Of a DNA stretch of 64,000 bases, positions 25,725-33,804 are shown piece after piece; the first letter of the stretch is position 1; every line of letters starts with the position of its first letter. The notes under the pieces are model-generated. The model made no database searches and was not told the origin of the DNA. It worked only from the letters and a program-made list of their open reading frames with translations. The position numbers were made by a program, and so were the translations under genes. The stretch covers positions 62,001 through 126,000 of the forward strand of contig NZ_BCWQ01000012.1 of NCBI RefSeq assembly GCF_001592285.1, read 5' to 3'. The DNA comes from Hydrogenophaga pseudoflava NBRC 102511. Its GTDB lineage: Bacteria > Pseudomonadota > Gammaproteobacteria > Burkholderiales > Burkholderiaceae_C.

Positions 25725-28178
25725 TCAGGCCTTGACGATGGCGACGGGTTCAAACTGGCGCGTGTCCACGGCCGCTTCTGGGAAGTCGAACCACGGATCG
25801 GGCTCGCCGTCGAGGGCGAACTGCAGCTGTTCCCACAGTGCCTTGCGGCCGGCCGCGTCGTCCAGGATGCGTTTCTTGATGTAGTCCAGGCCCACGCGGT
25901 TGACGTAGTGCACCGTGCGCTCCAGGTACCAGCCTTCCTGGCGGTACAGCTCGCAGAAGGCGCCGGTGTATTCCATGACCTCCTCGGCCGTTTTCACCTT
26001 GACAAGGAAGTGCGCCACCTCGGTCTTGATGCCGCCGTTGCCGGCGATGTACATCTCCCAGCCCGAGTCGACGCCGATCACGCCGACGTCCTTGATGCCG
26101 GCCTCGGCGCAGTTGCGCGGGCAGCCGCTGACAGCGAACTTGACCTTGTGCGGCGCGTACATGCGCCACATGGCCTTCTCCAGGTCCTTGCCCATCTGGG
26201 TCGAGTCCTGGGTGCCCATGCGGCACCACTCTGACCCGACACAGGTCTTCACCGTGCGCAGCGCCTTGGCGTAGGCGTGACCGCTGGGCATGCCGATGTC
26301 ACGCCAGACGTTGACCAGGTCTTCCTTCTTCACGCCCAGCAGGTCGATGCGCTGGCCGCCGGTCACCTTGACGGTCGGGATCTTGTACTTGTCCACCGCG
26401 TCGGCGATGCGGCGCAGCTCGTCGGCCGTGGTCTCGCCGCCCCACATGCGCGGAATGACGGAGTAGGTGCCGTCCTTCTGGATGTTGGCGTGCGAGCGCT
26501 CGTTGATGAAGCGGCTCTGCGGGTCGTCCTTGGCCTGCTTGGGCCAGGTGCTGATGAGGTAGTAGTTGATGGCCGGGCGGCAGGTGGCGCAGCCGTTGGG
26601 CGTCTTCCAGCCCAGGGCGCTGAAGGTGTCGGCGATGGTCAGCAGCTTGTCGTTGCGGATCGCGTCGCGCACGTCCTGGTGGCTGTGCTCGGTGCAGCCG
26701 CAGATGGCCTTTTTCTTCGGCGTGGCCGAGTAGTCGCCGCCGGCCGTGAACATCAGGATCTGCTCCACCAGACCGGTGCAGGAGCCGCAGCTGGCGCTGG
26801 CCTTGGTGTGTTTCTTCACCTCGTCCAGTGTGAACAGGCCTTTCTCTTTGATGGCCTTGCAGATGGCGCCCTTGGTCACGCCGTTGCAGCCGCAGACCTC
26901 GTCGCTGTCGGCCATGGCCGCGGCCTTGTTGTGGCCCTGGTGGCCGGTGTCGCCGATGTTGGACTCGCCGAACATCAGCCTGTCCCGGATGTCGCCGACC
27001 GTGCGGCCTTCGCGCAGCAGCTTGAAGTACCAGCTGCCGTCCACCGTGTCGCCATACAGGCAGGCGCCGACCAGCTTGTCGTCCTTGATCACCAGCTTCT
27101 TGTAGACGCCGCCGAAGGGGTCGCTCATCACGATCTCTTCCGTGCCGTCGCCGCCCATGAACTCGCCGGCGGAGAACAGGTCGATGCCCGTGACCTTGAG
27201 CTTGGTCGAGGTGAGCGAGCCGGTGTAGCGGCCGATGCCGAACTCGGCCAGGTGCGTGGCCAGCACCTTGCCCTGCTCGAACAGCGGCGCCACCAGGCCG
27301 TAGGCGATGCCGCGGTGCGCCGCGCACTCACCCACCGCGTAGATGCGCGGGTCGGTCACGGTCTGCATCGTGTCGCTGACCACGATGCCGCGGTTGACGT
27401 GCAGGCGCATGCTTTCGGCCAGCGCGGTGTTGGGGCGGATGCCCACGGCCATCACCACCAGGTCGGCCGGCACCTCGCTGCCGTCCTTGAAACGGATGGC
27501 TTTCACGCGGCCATCGTCACCGCCCACCAGCTCCTGCGTCTGCGCGCCGATCAGGAACTGCATGCCGCGCTCCTCCAGCGACTTCTGCAGCAGCTTGCCC
27601 GCCACGTCGTCCAGCTGGCGCTCCATCAGCCAGGGCGCCACGTGCACCACGCTGACCGTCATGCCGCGCTTCATCAGGCCGTTGGCCGCTTCCAGGCCCA
27701 GCAGGCCGCCGCCGATGACGACCGCGTGCTTGTAGGTGGCGGCGGCGTCGATCATGGCCTGCGTGTCGGCGATGTCGCGGTAGGCCAGCACGCCCTGCAG
27801 GTCCTTGCCGGGGATGGGCAGGATGAAGGGGTTGGATCCGGTCGCCATGATCAGGCGGTCGTACTCGGCCGACACTTTCTCGCCATTGGGGCCGACCGAG
27901 TGCACCACGCGCCTGACGCGGTCCACCTCGGTCACCTTGTAGCCCGCGTGCAGGGTGATGCCGTTGTCGGTGTACCAGGACCAGTCGTTGAGGATGATCT
28001 CGTCGATGGTCTGTTCGCCCGCCAGCACGGGGCTGAGCAGGATGCGGTTGTAGTTGGGGTGCGGCTCGGCACCGAAAACGGTGATCTCGTAGAACTCGGG
28101 TGCGATCTTCAGCAGCTCTTCGAGCGTGCGCACACCGGCCATGCCGTTGCCCACCATCACGAGTTTCATCTTTTTCAT
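25725..28178 (-). CDS. nirB: Nitrite reductase (NADH) large subunit NirB
   Basis: 817-residue cytoplasmic siroheme enzyme reducing nitrite to ammonium with NADH. In order: FAD/NADH domains (KLVMVGNGMAGVRTLEELLK, IMATGSNPFILPIPG, VVIGGGLLGLEAANGL, VGIRPNTALAES); BFD-like [2Fe-2S] region CGCNGVTKGAICKAI ... CGSCTG; a second, partial repeat CGCTEHS ... CATCRP; and the siroheme/[4Fe-4S] C-terminal domain with TCVGSEWCRMG and AVSGCPRNCAEAG. The start is ATG 28178, with a second ATG three codons in; AGGAGTCG lies upstream. It is first gene of the nitrate operon, preceded by a 230-nt leader and a sigma-54 promoter. Confidence 0.96.
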   Translation of the reverse strand: MKKMKLVMVGNGMAGVRTLEELLKIAPEFYEITVFGAEPHPNYNRILLSPVLAGEQTIDEIILNDWSWYTDNGITLHAGYKVTEVDRVRRVVHSVGPNGEKVSAEYDRLIMATGSNPFILPIPGKDLQGVLAYRDIADTQAMIDAAATYKHAVVIGGGLLGLEAANGLMKRGMTVSVVHVAPWLMERQLDDVAGKLLQKSLEERGMQFLIGAQTQELVGGDDGRVKAIRFKDGSEVPADLVVMAVGIRPNTALAESMRLHVNRGIVVSDTMQTVTDPRIYAVGECAAHRGIAYGLVAPLFEQGKVLATHLAEFGIGRYTGSLTSTKLKVTGIDLFSAGEFMGGDGTEEIVMSDPFGGVYKKLVIKDDKLVGACLYGDTVDGSWYFKLLREGRTVGDIRDRLMFGESNIGDTGHQGHNKAAAMADSDEVCGCNGVTKGAICKAIKEKGLFTLDEVKKHTKASASCGSCTGLVEQILMFTAGGDYSATPKKKAICGCTEHSHQDVRDAIRNDKLLTIADTFSALGWKTPNGCATCRPAINYYLISTWPKQAKDDPQSRFINERSHANIQKDGTYSVIPRMWGGETTADELRRIADAVDKYKIPTVKVTGGQRIDLLGVKKEDLVNVWRDIGMPSGHAYAKALRTVKTCVGSEWCRMGTQDSTQMGKDLEKAMWRMYAPHKVKFAVSGCPRNCAEAGIKDVGVIGVDSGWEMYIAGNGGIKTEVAHFLVKVKTAEEVMEYTGAFCELYRQEGWYLERTVHYVNRVGLDYIKKRILDDAAGRKALWEQLQFALDGEPDPWFDFPEAAVDTRQFEPVAIVKA

Positions 28179-28408
28179 TGCGGCGACTCCTGTCTGAAGA
28201 TCACGGGGGTTGTGGCTGGCTCCGGCGGACGCACGCGGGCGATCGCACAGCGGCGGGTGGGCCGGAACTCAGGGGTAGGGAATGTTCGAAACCCGGCAGG
28301 TCTGCCGGGGTGGCGCAGGCACAGGGCCAGCACCGTTTCAGTCGCTGCACACGTCGTTGTGGGCAGGCCCCGACGCTGCGGTCGGGGTGGGACGCGTCGT
28401 CACGTCTG
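28179..28408 (-). promoter_or_regulatory. Hairpin-rich untranslated leader of the nirB operon, probable ANTAR antitermination target
   Basis: About 230 nt lie between the predicted sigma-54 start point (near 28408) and the nirB ATG. Read on the minus strand, there is a 5-bp stem at 28391-28406 (hexaloop GACGAC), a perfect 7-bp stem CCCCGAC/GTCGGGG at 28368-28387 with hexaloop CGCAGC, and a 7-bp stem with one mismatch at 28328-28347 (hexaloop TGAAAC). An intrinsic terminator-like hairpin follows at 28292-28309. ANTAR proteins such as NasR act on paired hexaloop hairpins ahead of a terminator, and an ANTAR protein is encoded divergently. None of the loops has the exact A1/G4 consensus, so the target assignment is tentative. 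The remaining intergenic DNA to 28537 holds the promoter and no other gene. Confidence 0.55.
28289..28309 (-). terminator. Attenuator-like stem-loop in the nirB leader
   Basis: Minus-strand stem CCCGGCA/TGCCGGG (28303-28309 with 28292-28298), 4-nt loop, then only three T residues (complement of 28289-28291). It lies about 100 nt after the predicted start point and about 110 nt before the nirB ATG, where a regulated transcription terminator would be expected. Confidence 0.55.
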
Positions 28409-28417
28409 GCCTGTTCA

Positions 28418-28434
28418 ATGCAAGAGGTGTGCCA
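28418..28434 (-). promoter_or_regulatory. Sigma-54 (RpoN) promoter of the nirB operon
   Basis: Minus strand reads TGGCAC (complement of 28429-28434), 5 bp, TTGCAT (complement of 28418-28423). This is an exact match to the -24/-12 consensus TGGCAC-N5-TTGCA, pointing at nirB. Sigma-54 control implies activation by an enhancer protein, most likely NtrC under nitrogen limitation; I did not find a convincing NtrC dyad upstream. Confidence 0.85.
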
Positions 28435-28537
28435 TATGATCGGCGCCCCATTCGCGGGCCTTTGCCGCACCCCTGGCGCCGCGCCGGTTTCGCCCGCAAA
28501 GAGCAGGGCGCTCACTGATCACAAGTGCTTGATTCTT

Positions 28538-29833
28538 ATGACTTCCGTGCTGCTTCTTCGCCCCGGTTCCCGGGCCCTTCTGCCGTTGCAGGACGACCTG
28601 CCCGCCGCGGGATGCCAGGTCCTGGCCATCGTCGAGGACTGCAGCAAACTGGTGCAGGTCGCCGTGCAGCACGCACCAGATCTGGTGGTCGGTGAGGTCG
28701 CGCGCCCCGATGAAGCCCTGTTCAAGGCCACGCAGACGCTGGCGGAGGTGCTGCCCCGGCCAGTGCTGCTGTTCACGTCCGATGCCGACGCCGCCCACAT
28801 CGAGCGCGCCACGGGCGCCGGCGTGCATGCCTGGGTGGTGAACGGGTACGGGGCGGCGCGCCTGCGGCCACTGGTGCAGCTGGCGCAGGCGCGTTTCGAG
28901 CGCGAACAGGCGCTGCTGGAACAGCTGCGCGACGTGTCGCAGCGCTTCGAGGAGCGCAAGCTGGTCGAGCGCGCCAAGGGCATCCTCATGCGGGCGCGCG
29001 CGCTGACCGACGACGACGCCTTCCAGATCCTGCGCACCGCCTCCATGCACACCAACCAGCGCCTGGGCCAGGTGTCGGAACAGATCATCCAGTCGGCCCA
29101 TTTCGCCGAGGCCGTCAACCGCGCGGGCCAGCTGCGCATGTTCTCGCAGCGCCTGGTGAAGCTGTACCTGCTGCGGCTGGCCGACGTGCAGTCGCGCCAG
29201 CAGCAGGCCCTGCTGGACGAGTCGATCCAGCGGGTGGACGCCAACCTGGCCTGGCTGGGCAAGGGCCTGTCGCAACCCAGCTTCGGCGACCTGCTGGGCC
29301 TGCTGGGCGCCACCTGGCAGGCGCTGAAGGCCTCGCTCAAGGGCAAGCCCACCCCGGCGCAGGTGCCCCGGGTGGACGAGCTGGCCGACCGCCTGCTGCA
29401 GGACGCCGAGCGCCTGACCGCCAGCCTGCAGCATGCCGGTGCCATGGCCTCGCTGCAGGTGCTCAACGCCGCCGGCCGCCAGCGCATGCTCTCGCAGCGT
29501 TTCGCCAAGATGGCGCTGATGGACCTGCTCGATCTGGAAGAGGGCAGCGCCGGCCGCAGCGCCGCCATGACCGAGGTGCAGCACGATTTCGAACGCGCAC
29601 TGGCCTACCTCAACGGCCTGCCACTGACCACGCCCGACATCCGCACCGCACTGGACCAGGCCACCACCGGCTGGCGGCAGATGCTGGCCGCCACGCCGCA
29701 AGGCCATCGTCCGGCGGGGCGCGACCGGCTGGCGCGGCTGGAGACCGTGGCCCATGCCAGCGAGGGTCTGCTGGCCCAGTTTGAAAGCCTGTCCACCCAC
29801 TACGAGCGCAGCATGCAGATGCTGATGGGCTAG
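28538..29833 (+). CDS. ANTAR antiterminator with degenerate receiver and two P-box nitrate-sensor domains (NasT/NasR-like)
   Basis: 431 residues, no signal peptide. Residues 1-115 are a receiver-like fold of the NasT type, but the acidic pocket is lost (LLLRPG where LLVDD is usual) and the phospho-acceptor position is Glu53. Residues about 120-185 are an ANTAR RNA-binding domain (RKLVERAKGILMRARALTDDDAF, TNQRLGQVSEQII). The C-terminal half carries two P-boxes: VNRAGQLRMFSQRL (193-206) and LNAAGRQRMLSQRF (309-322), the nitrate-binding motif of NarX-type sensors. It therefore looks like a one-component nitrate-responsive antiterminator replacing the NasS/NasT pair. It is divergent from nirB; its ATG 28538 lacks a clear Shine-Dalgarno, and TTG 28529 is an alternative. 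It is 47 bp upstream of the PP2C/kinase gene. Confidence 0.85.
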   Translation: MTSVLLLRPGSRALLPLQDDLPAAGCQVLAIVEDCSKLVQVAVQHAPDLVVGEVARPDEALFKATQTLAEVLPRPVLLFTSDADAAHIERATGAGVHAWVVNGYGAARLRPLVQLAQARFEREQALLEQLRDVSQRFEERKLVERAKGILMRARALTDDDAFQILRTASMHTNQRLGQVSEQIIQSAHFAEAVNRAGQLRMFSQRLVKLYLLRLADVQSRQQQALLDESIQRVDANLAWLGKGLSQPSFGDLLGLLGATWQALKASLKGKPTPAQVPRVDELADRLLQDAERLTASLQHAGAMASLQVLNAAGRQRMLSQRFAKMALMDLLDLEEGSAGRSAAMTEVQHDFERALAYLNGLPLTTPDIRTALDQATTGWRQMLAATPQGHRPAGRDRLARLETVAHASEGLLAQFESLSTHYERSMQMLMG

Positions 29834-29880
29834 CCCTGCGTCGCACCAACGTTGGGCGCTGTTCTTGCTAGAGGTGGTGC

Positions 29881-31653
29881 ATGGCTTTTGACATCGACAT
29901 CGGCTACGCCAGCCAGGCCGGCCGCAAGGACACCAACGAGGACTTCTGCGCCGCCATGCTGCCGCCCCCGGGGCAGGCGGACATGGGGTCCATCGTCGCC
30001 ATTGCCGACGGCGTGAGCGCGGGCGGGCTGGGCAAGGAAGCGGCGCAGACCACGGTCACCAGCCTGGTGCGCGACTACTACGGCACACCCGAGACCTGGG
30101 ACACCACGGTCGCCATGGACCGCATCATCGGCGCGCAGAACACCTGGCTGGCGGGCGTCAACCGCCGCCGCCATCCGGCCATGGGCCTGACCACGCTCAC
30201 CGCCATGGTGCTGCGCGGCCACAGCTACACCCTGGCCCATGTGGGCGACACGCGCGCCTGCCTGATGCGCGGCGGGCAACTGACCCAGCTCACGCACGAC
30301 CACGTCGCCGATCACCCCGACCTGAGCCACCAGCTGCTGCGTTGCATTGGTGTGGAAGACCGTGTGGTGGTGGACTACAGCCAGGGCGACCTGCTGGTGG
30401 GCGACCTGTTCCTGCTCATGTCCGACGGCGTGCACAACGTGCTGAACGAGGCGCGGCTGAAGGCCCTGATCGGTGAACAGCCGGGCACAGACGATGCCCA
30501 GGCCCTGTGCGAAGCCATGGTGGCCGCGGCCCTGCAGCGTGGCAGCAACGACAACGTCACCGCCCTGGCCGTGCGCGTGCGCGGGCTCGACAGCGCCACC
30601 CTGCAGGACCAGAACCGCCTGGCCGCGCGGCTGCCCATCCCGCCCAGGCTCAAGCTGGGCGAGCAGATCGACGGCCTGGCCATCACCGCCGTGGTGGCCG
30701 ACAACGGCATCAACCTCGTCTACCAGGCGCGCGACCCGGCCACGCAGAAGCTCTACGCCCTCAAGACCCTGCACCCCCAGCGCGCACACGACGCCGAAGA
30801 GCGCGCCATGCTCGCGCACGAAGCCTGGCTGGCGCGCCGCATGGCCACCAGCCGCGCGGCCGAACACCTGGTGGCCTTGCACGACGCGCCGCCGACGCTG
30901 CCGGCCGGGCAGGGCGCCAGCGCCTTCTACCTGCTGTACGACTGGCACAGCGGCGAATCGCTGCAGCACATGCTGGACCGCCAGTACCGACCTGGCGTGG
31001 CCCAGACCATCGCCATGGCCACCCAGGCCGCCCGGGCCCTGGGCCACCTGCACCGCCAGGGCGTGATCCACCGCGACGTGAAACCCGCCAACCTGCACCA
31101 GGGCGAAGACGGCGTGTTGCGCCTGCTCGACCTGGGCGTGGCGCTCAGCGGGCGCGAGCCTGCGTCGGCGCGCGCGCTGCACGCCGGCACACCCAGCTTC
31201 ATCAATCCCGAACAGTGGGGGTTCCGCCTGCGCGGCGGCGGCGTGGACACCGACGCGGAGCCGCAAGCTGCCGACGCGCGCAGCGACCTGTTCGCGCTTG
31301 GCGTCACGCTCTACCAGCTGCTGACGGGCAAGCTGCCCTATGGCGAGGTGCTGCCCTACCAGGCCGGCCGCTACTACCGCGACCCGGTCGCGCCCAGCCG
31401 CCACCACCCCGAGGTGCCGATCTGGCTCGACCACATCGTGCTCAAGGCCGTCAGCCGCGACCAGAAGCAGCGCTTCGAAACCGCCGAAGAGCTGCTGCTG
31501 GCACTGGAGCGTGGCGCGTCGCGCCCGCTCACCGCACCGCCTGCCACCCCGCTGATCCAGCGCGACCCGGCCATGCTCTGGAAGCTGCTGCTGGGGTTCA
31601 GCGTGCTGCTGAACCTGCTGCTGGTGTACTGGCTGGTGTTCCTGCCGCGCTGA
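29881..31653 (+). CDS. Bifunctional PP2C phosphatase / Ser-Thr protein kinase, C-terminally anchored
   Basis: 590 residues. Residues 1-235 are a PP2C phosphatase with metal-site Asp residues in AIADGVS (Asp43), LLMSDGV (Asp182) and GSNDNVT. Residues about 260-545 are a Hanks-type kinase: YALKTL (Lys295), HRDVKPANL (Asp399), LLDLGVA (DFG position Asp417) and HAGTPSFINPEQW. A single hydrophobic segment (about 562-588) ends the protein, so both domains should face the cytoplasm. P. aeruginosa has a similar gene (PA1782) inside its nitrate assimilation cluster, so the association is conserved; the substrate is unknown. It is likely co-transcribed with the ANTAR gene. Confidence 0.9.
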   Translation: MAFDIDIGYASQAGRKDTNEDFCAAMLPPPGQADMGSIVAIADGVSAGGLGKEAAQTTVTSLVRDYYGTPETWDTTVAMDRIIGAQNTWLAGVNRRRHPAMGLTTLTAMVLRGHSYTLAHVGDTRACLMRGGQLTQLTHDHVADHPDLSHQLLRCIGVEDRVVVDYSQGDLLVGDLFLLMSDGVHNVLNEARLKALIGEQPGTDDAQALCEAMVAAALQRGSNDNVTALAVRVRGLDSATLQDQNRLAARLPIPPRLKLGEQIDGLAITAVVADNGINLVYQARDPATQKLYALKTLHPQRAHDAEERAMLAHEAWLARRMATSRAAEHLVALHDAPPTLPAGQGASAFYLLYDWHSGESLQHMLDRQYRPGVAQTIAMATQAARALGHLHRQGVIHRDVKPANLHQGEDGVLRLLDLGVALSGREPASARALHAGTPSFINPEQWGFRLRGGGVDTDAEPQAADARSDLFALGVTLYQLLTGKLPYGEVLPYQAGRYYRDPVAPSRHHPEVPIWLDHIVLKAVSRDQKQRFETAEELLLALERGASRPLTAPPATPLIQRDPAMLWKLLLGFSVLLNLLLVYWLVFLPR

Positions 31654-31667
31654 AGGTCAGCGCCCGG

Positions 31668-33716
31668 TCAGTTGGCTGCCCACGCGAGGTAGGCCACCCC
31701 TTCGTAGGTGTATTCCGCCGCGCGGGTGGCGATGATGTTGTCCCGTTCCGCCACGCTGACGGTGTACAGGTGGGTGCCCGTGGCCCTGCGCAGGAAGCGG
31801 AAGACCTCGATGGTGCCAGCCGCGGGACTGCCCGCCTGCCGCGCATACCACGCGATGCCTTCGTTGTTGAAACCCGGGTTGGCCGCCACGGCCGCCCGCT
31901 CGGACTCGTTGATGGTGTAGAAGTGCACGCCCGTGCTGCGGTTCATGAACCGGTACACCGGGCTCAGTCCTGCCCCTGGGGCGGGCGACACCATGAAGGC
32001 AGGCGCTTCATAGATGAGCGATGGAACCGTTGCGCGCACGTTGTCCCGCTCGGCCACATTCGCACTGAAGAAGTGCGAACCATTGAGGCTGTTGTAGAAC
32101 CGGAAGACCATGCGGTAACCAGGGTTGAGCCAGTTGATCAGACCGTTTTCATAGGCGATGTCGAAGCGGCCATAGTAGTCGCTGAGGGTGGGGTATTCGC
32201 AGCTGGACGCGCCGCCCCACAGCTGACCCACGATGCGCGGGTTGTTGGTCGTGCCATCGGCGAATAGACCAGAGCCACTGCTGCCACCTTCGGTGATGCC
32301 GGTGGTCCAGCGGACTTGGTACATCGGGGACTGCGTGTTGAAGGAGCTGTCGACGTTGAAGTGCTCGACGCCCTGGGAAACAAAGGTGTTCAGCACGGAC
32401 CCGTACCCGATCAGCCGTCCGTCGGAGCGGCGAAGGAATCCGCCACCCGGGCTGTGCACGCCGACGTAGTTCGCGCTGCCACCCACGACTTCGCGCTGGA
32501 AGGCCCAGCCGGCGTAGATCGTTCCTGCGGGCGGTGTGTCTCTTAGGTCCAGCAGCGAGGTGTCGGTGCCCACGGGGGTGCGCAGGCTGCCCGAGAACTC
32601 GGTCTTGTTGTAGCGCAGGTCTGCTCCGCTGAAGCTCGGCACGGTGCCCGGGTTGACGGTGGTGCTGTCGCAGGCGCTGGAGCGGTAGAACCAGAAGACA
32701 TGCAGCGAGCTGGCCGCAGACTGGTTGTTGATGCAGTGGTTGGCCGTCAGAAAGTAGCCTTGCTGTGTGGCGCCGCGGTTGGCGATCAGCGTTCCGGTGC
32801 AGACCCACGACAAGCCGCCGTCGACGAAGTCCATCGAACCCACGGCATTGGTCACCGGCGGGAGGGGGTCGGTGCACATAACGTCGGGAGTCACGCCGGG
32901 ACATTCAGACTTCTGCTCGATCTGGCCCAGACTGGCCTTGGGTGCGAGCACGGTCTGGTGCATGAGTTTGGGCACGGTGAACACGGTGGAGGCGGTCGGG
33001 CGCCCCGCAGGCAGGTCGATTTCCAGAACCGTGGCTTCGCCCTCCGTCGTCGGGGTCCAGTACGTGCGGGCAGCGTCCGAGTCGCCGTCGGCCTGCACGT
33101 TGGCCGCGATCGAGGAATTGATGTGGGCGCCCGTGGTCTCCCGGGCGTCGGTGCTGCCTTCGGCATACACCCGCAGGACCGCGTCGTCGGGCAAGGCCTG
33201 GACCAGCACGCCCAGGCGCAGGCCGGCCGCCCCGGTGGAGCTGAAGCGCAGGCTGGCCCGCTGCACGCCGCTGGCTGTGGTGTTCCAGGCCATTTGCTGC
33301 AGATTCTTGCGCGAGCTGGTGGTGGCCATGTCACGGCCAAAGCCGATCTGGACGCGCTTGGCTCTCTCAAGGCCACTTCCTTTGCGGTTGTGCCGTTCCA
33401 TCTTCTCGATGGCCGAGGCTTCCGGCGGGCCCAGATCCACGCTGATGGAGGGGGAGGGTGCGGCCCGGCGGTCGACGCTCACCTTGTGGACCGGATTGGC
33501 CTGCGCGCCCGTCTCACTGGAGGCAGGGCTTTGAACCACGGCATCGGTCGAATTGATGCTGGATGCGCGCTGCTGGCTGGCGGCAACCTCACTGCCCCTT
33601 GACACCGATTCGTCGGAACTGCCAGGCGATTCTCCCGAACCGCCACAGGCCGCCAGCACCAGGCTGGTCAGCAGGGCGGCTAGCCGATGTCTTTGAGACG
33701 CAGGTATTGAGCGCAT
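31668..33716 (-). CDS. Lipoprotein trypsin-like serine protease (lysyl-endopeptidase type) with three DUF5648 repeats
   Basis: 682 residues. ATG 33716 is chosen because AGAGGA lies 6 nt upstream; it gives a lipoprotein signal ending LVLAAC (Cys24), then a Ser/Gly-rich linker. A beta-rich pro-like region (about 120-270) precedes the protease domain (about 290-530) with the triad FLTANHC (His about 327), GTDTSLLDL (Asp about 385) and GGSSGSG (Ser about 480), plus several Cys for disulphides. The C-terminus has three repeats of about 45-50 residues beginning VFRFYNSLNGSHFF, VYRFMNRSTGVHFY and VFRFLRRATGTHLY, the DUF5648 type with unknown, possibly surface-binding role. It stands alone between the PP2C/kinase and ArsC-like genes; likely outer-membrane anchored or secreted. 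Confidence 0.85.
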   Translation of the reverse strand: MRSIPASQRHRLAALLTSLVLAACGGSGESPGSSDESVSRGSEVAASQQRASSINSTDAVVQSPASSETGAQANPVHKVSVDRRAAPSPSISVDLGPPEASAIEKMERHNRKGSGLERAKRVQIGFGRDMATTSSRKNLQQMAWNTTASGVQRASLRFSSTGAAGLRLGVLVQALPDDAVLRVYAEGSTDARETTGAHINSSIAANVQADGDSDAARTYWTPTTEGEATVLEIDLPAGRPTASTVFTVPKLMHQTVLAPKASLGQIEQKSECPGVTPDVMCTDPLPPVTNAVGSMDFVDGGLSWVCTGTLIANRGATQQGYFLTANHCINNQSAASSLHVFWFYRSSACDSTTVNPGTVPSFSGADLRYNKTEFSGSLRTPVGTDTSLLDLRDTPPAGTIYAGWAFQREVVGGSANYVGVHSPGGGFLRRSDGRLIGYGSVLNTFVSQGVEHFNVDSSFNTQSPMYQVRWTTGITEGGSSGSGLFADGTTNNPRIVGQLWGGASSCEYPTLSDYYGRFDIAYENGLINWLNPGYRMVFRFYNSLNGSHFFSANVAERDNVRATVPSLIYEAPAFMVSPAPGAGLSPVYRFMNRSTGVHFYTINESERAAVAANPGFNNEGIAWYARQAGSPAAGTIEVFRFLRRATGTHLYTVSVAERDNIIATRAAEYTYEGVAYLAWAAN

Positions 33717-33804
33717 GCGCATTCCTCTTGGGTGTTTTCGCATTGTAAAAGTTGAATGCGGGGCGCCGGGAGATCGGAGTGAATTCGATCACCGCCAGCC
33801 GCGC

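Noticed and set aside
28328..28387. Canonical A1/G4 hexaloop pair of known ANTAR targets
   Set aside because: The stems and loop sizes fit, but the loops are CGCAGC and TGAAAC, so I do not claim the canonical motif, only a candidate variant.
26277..28439. 720-codon plus-strand frame opposite nirB
   Set aside because: His/Val/Ala-rich shadow of nirB, with no start-site or domain support.
28507..28527. Possible NtrC site upstream of the sigma-54 promoter
   Set aside because: The GCAC and GTG half-sites are spaced wrongly for the NtrC consensus and one base is missing; too weak to list.
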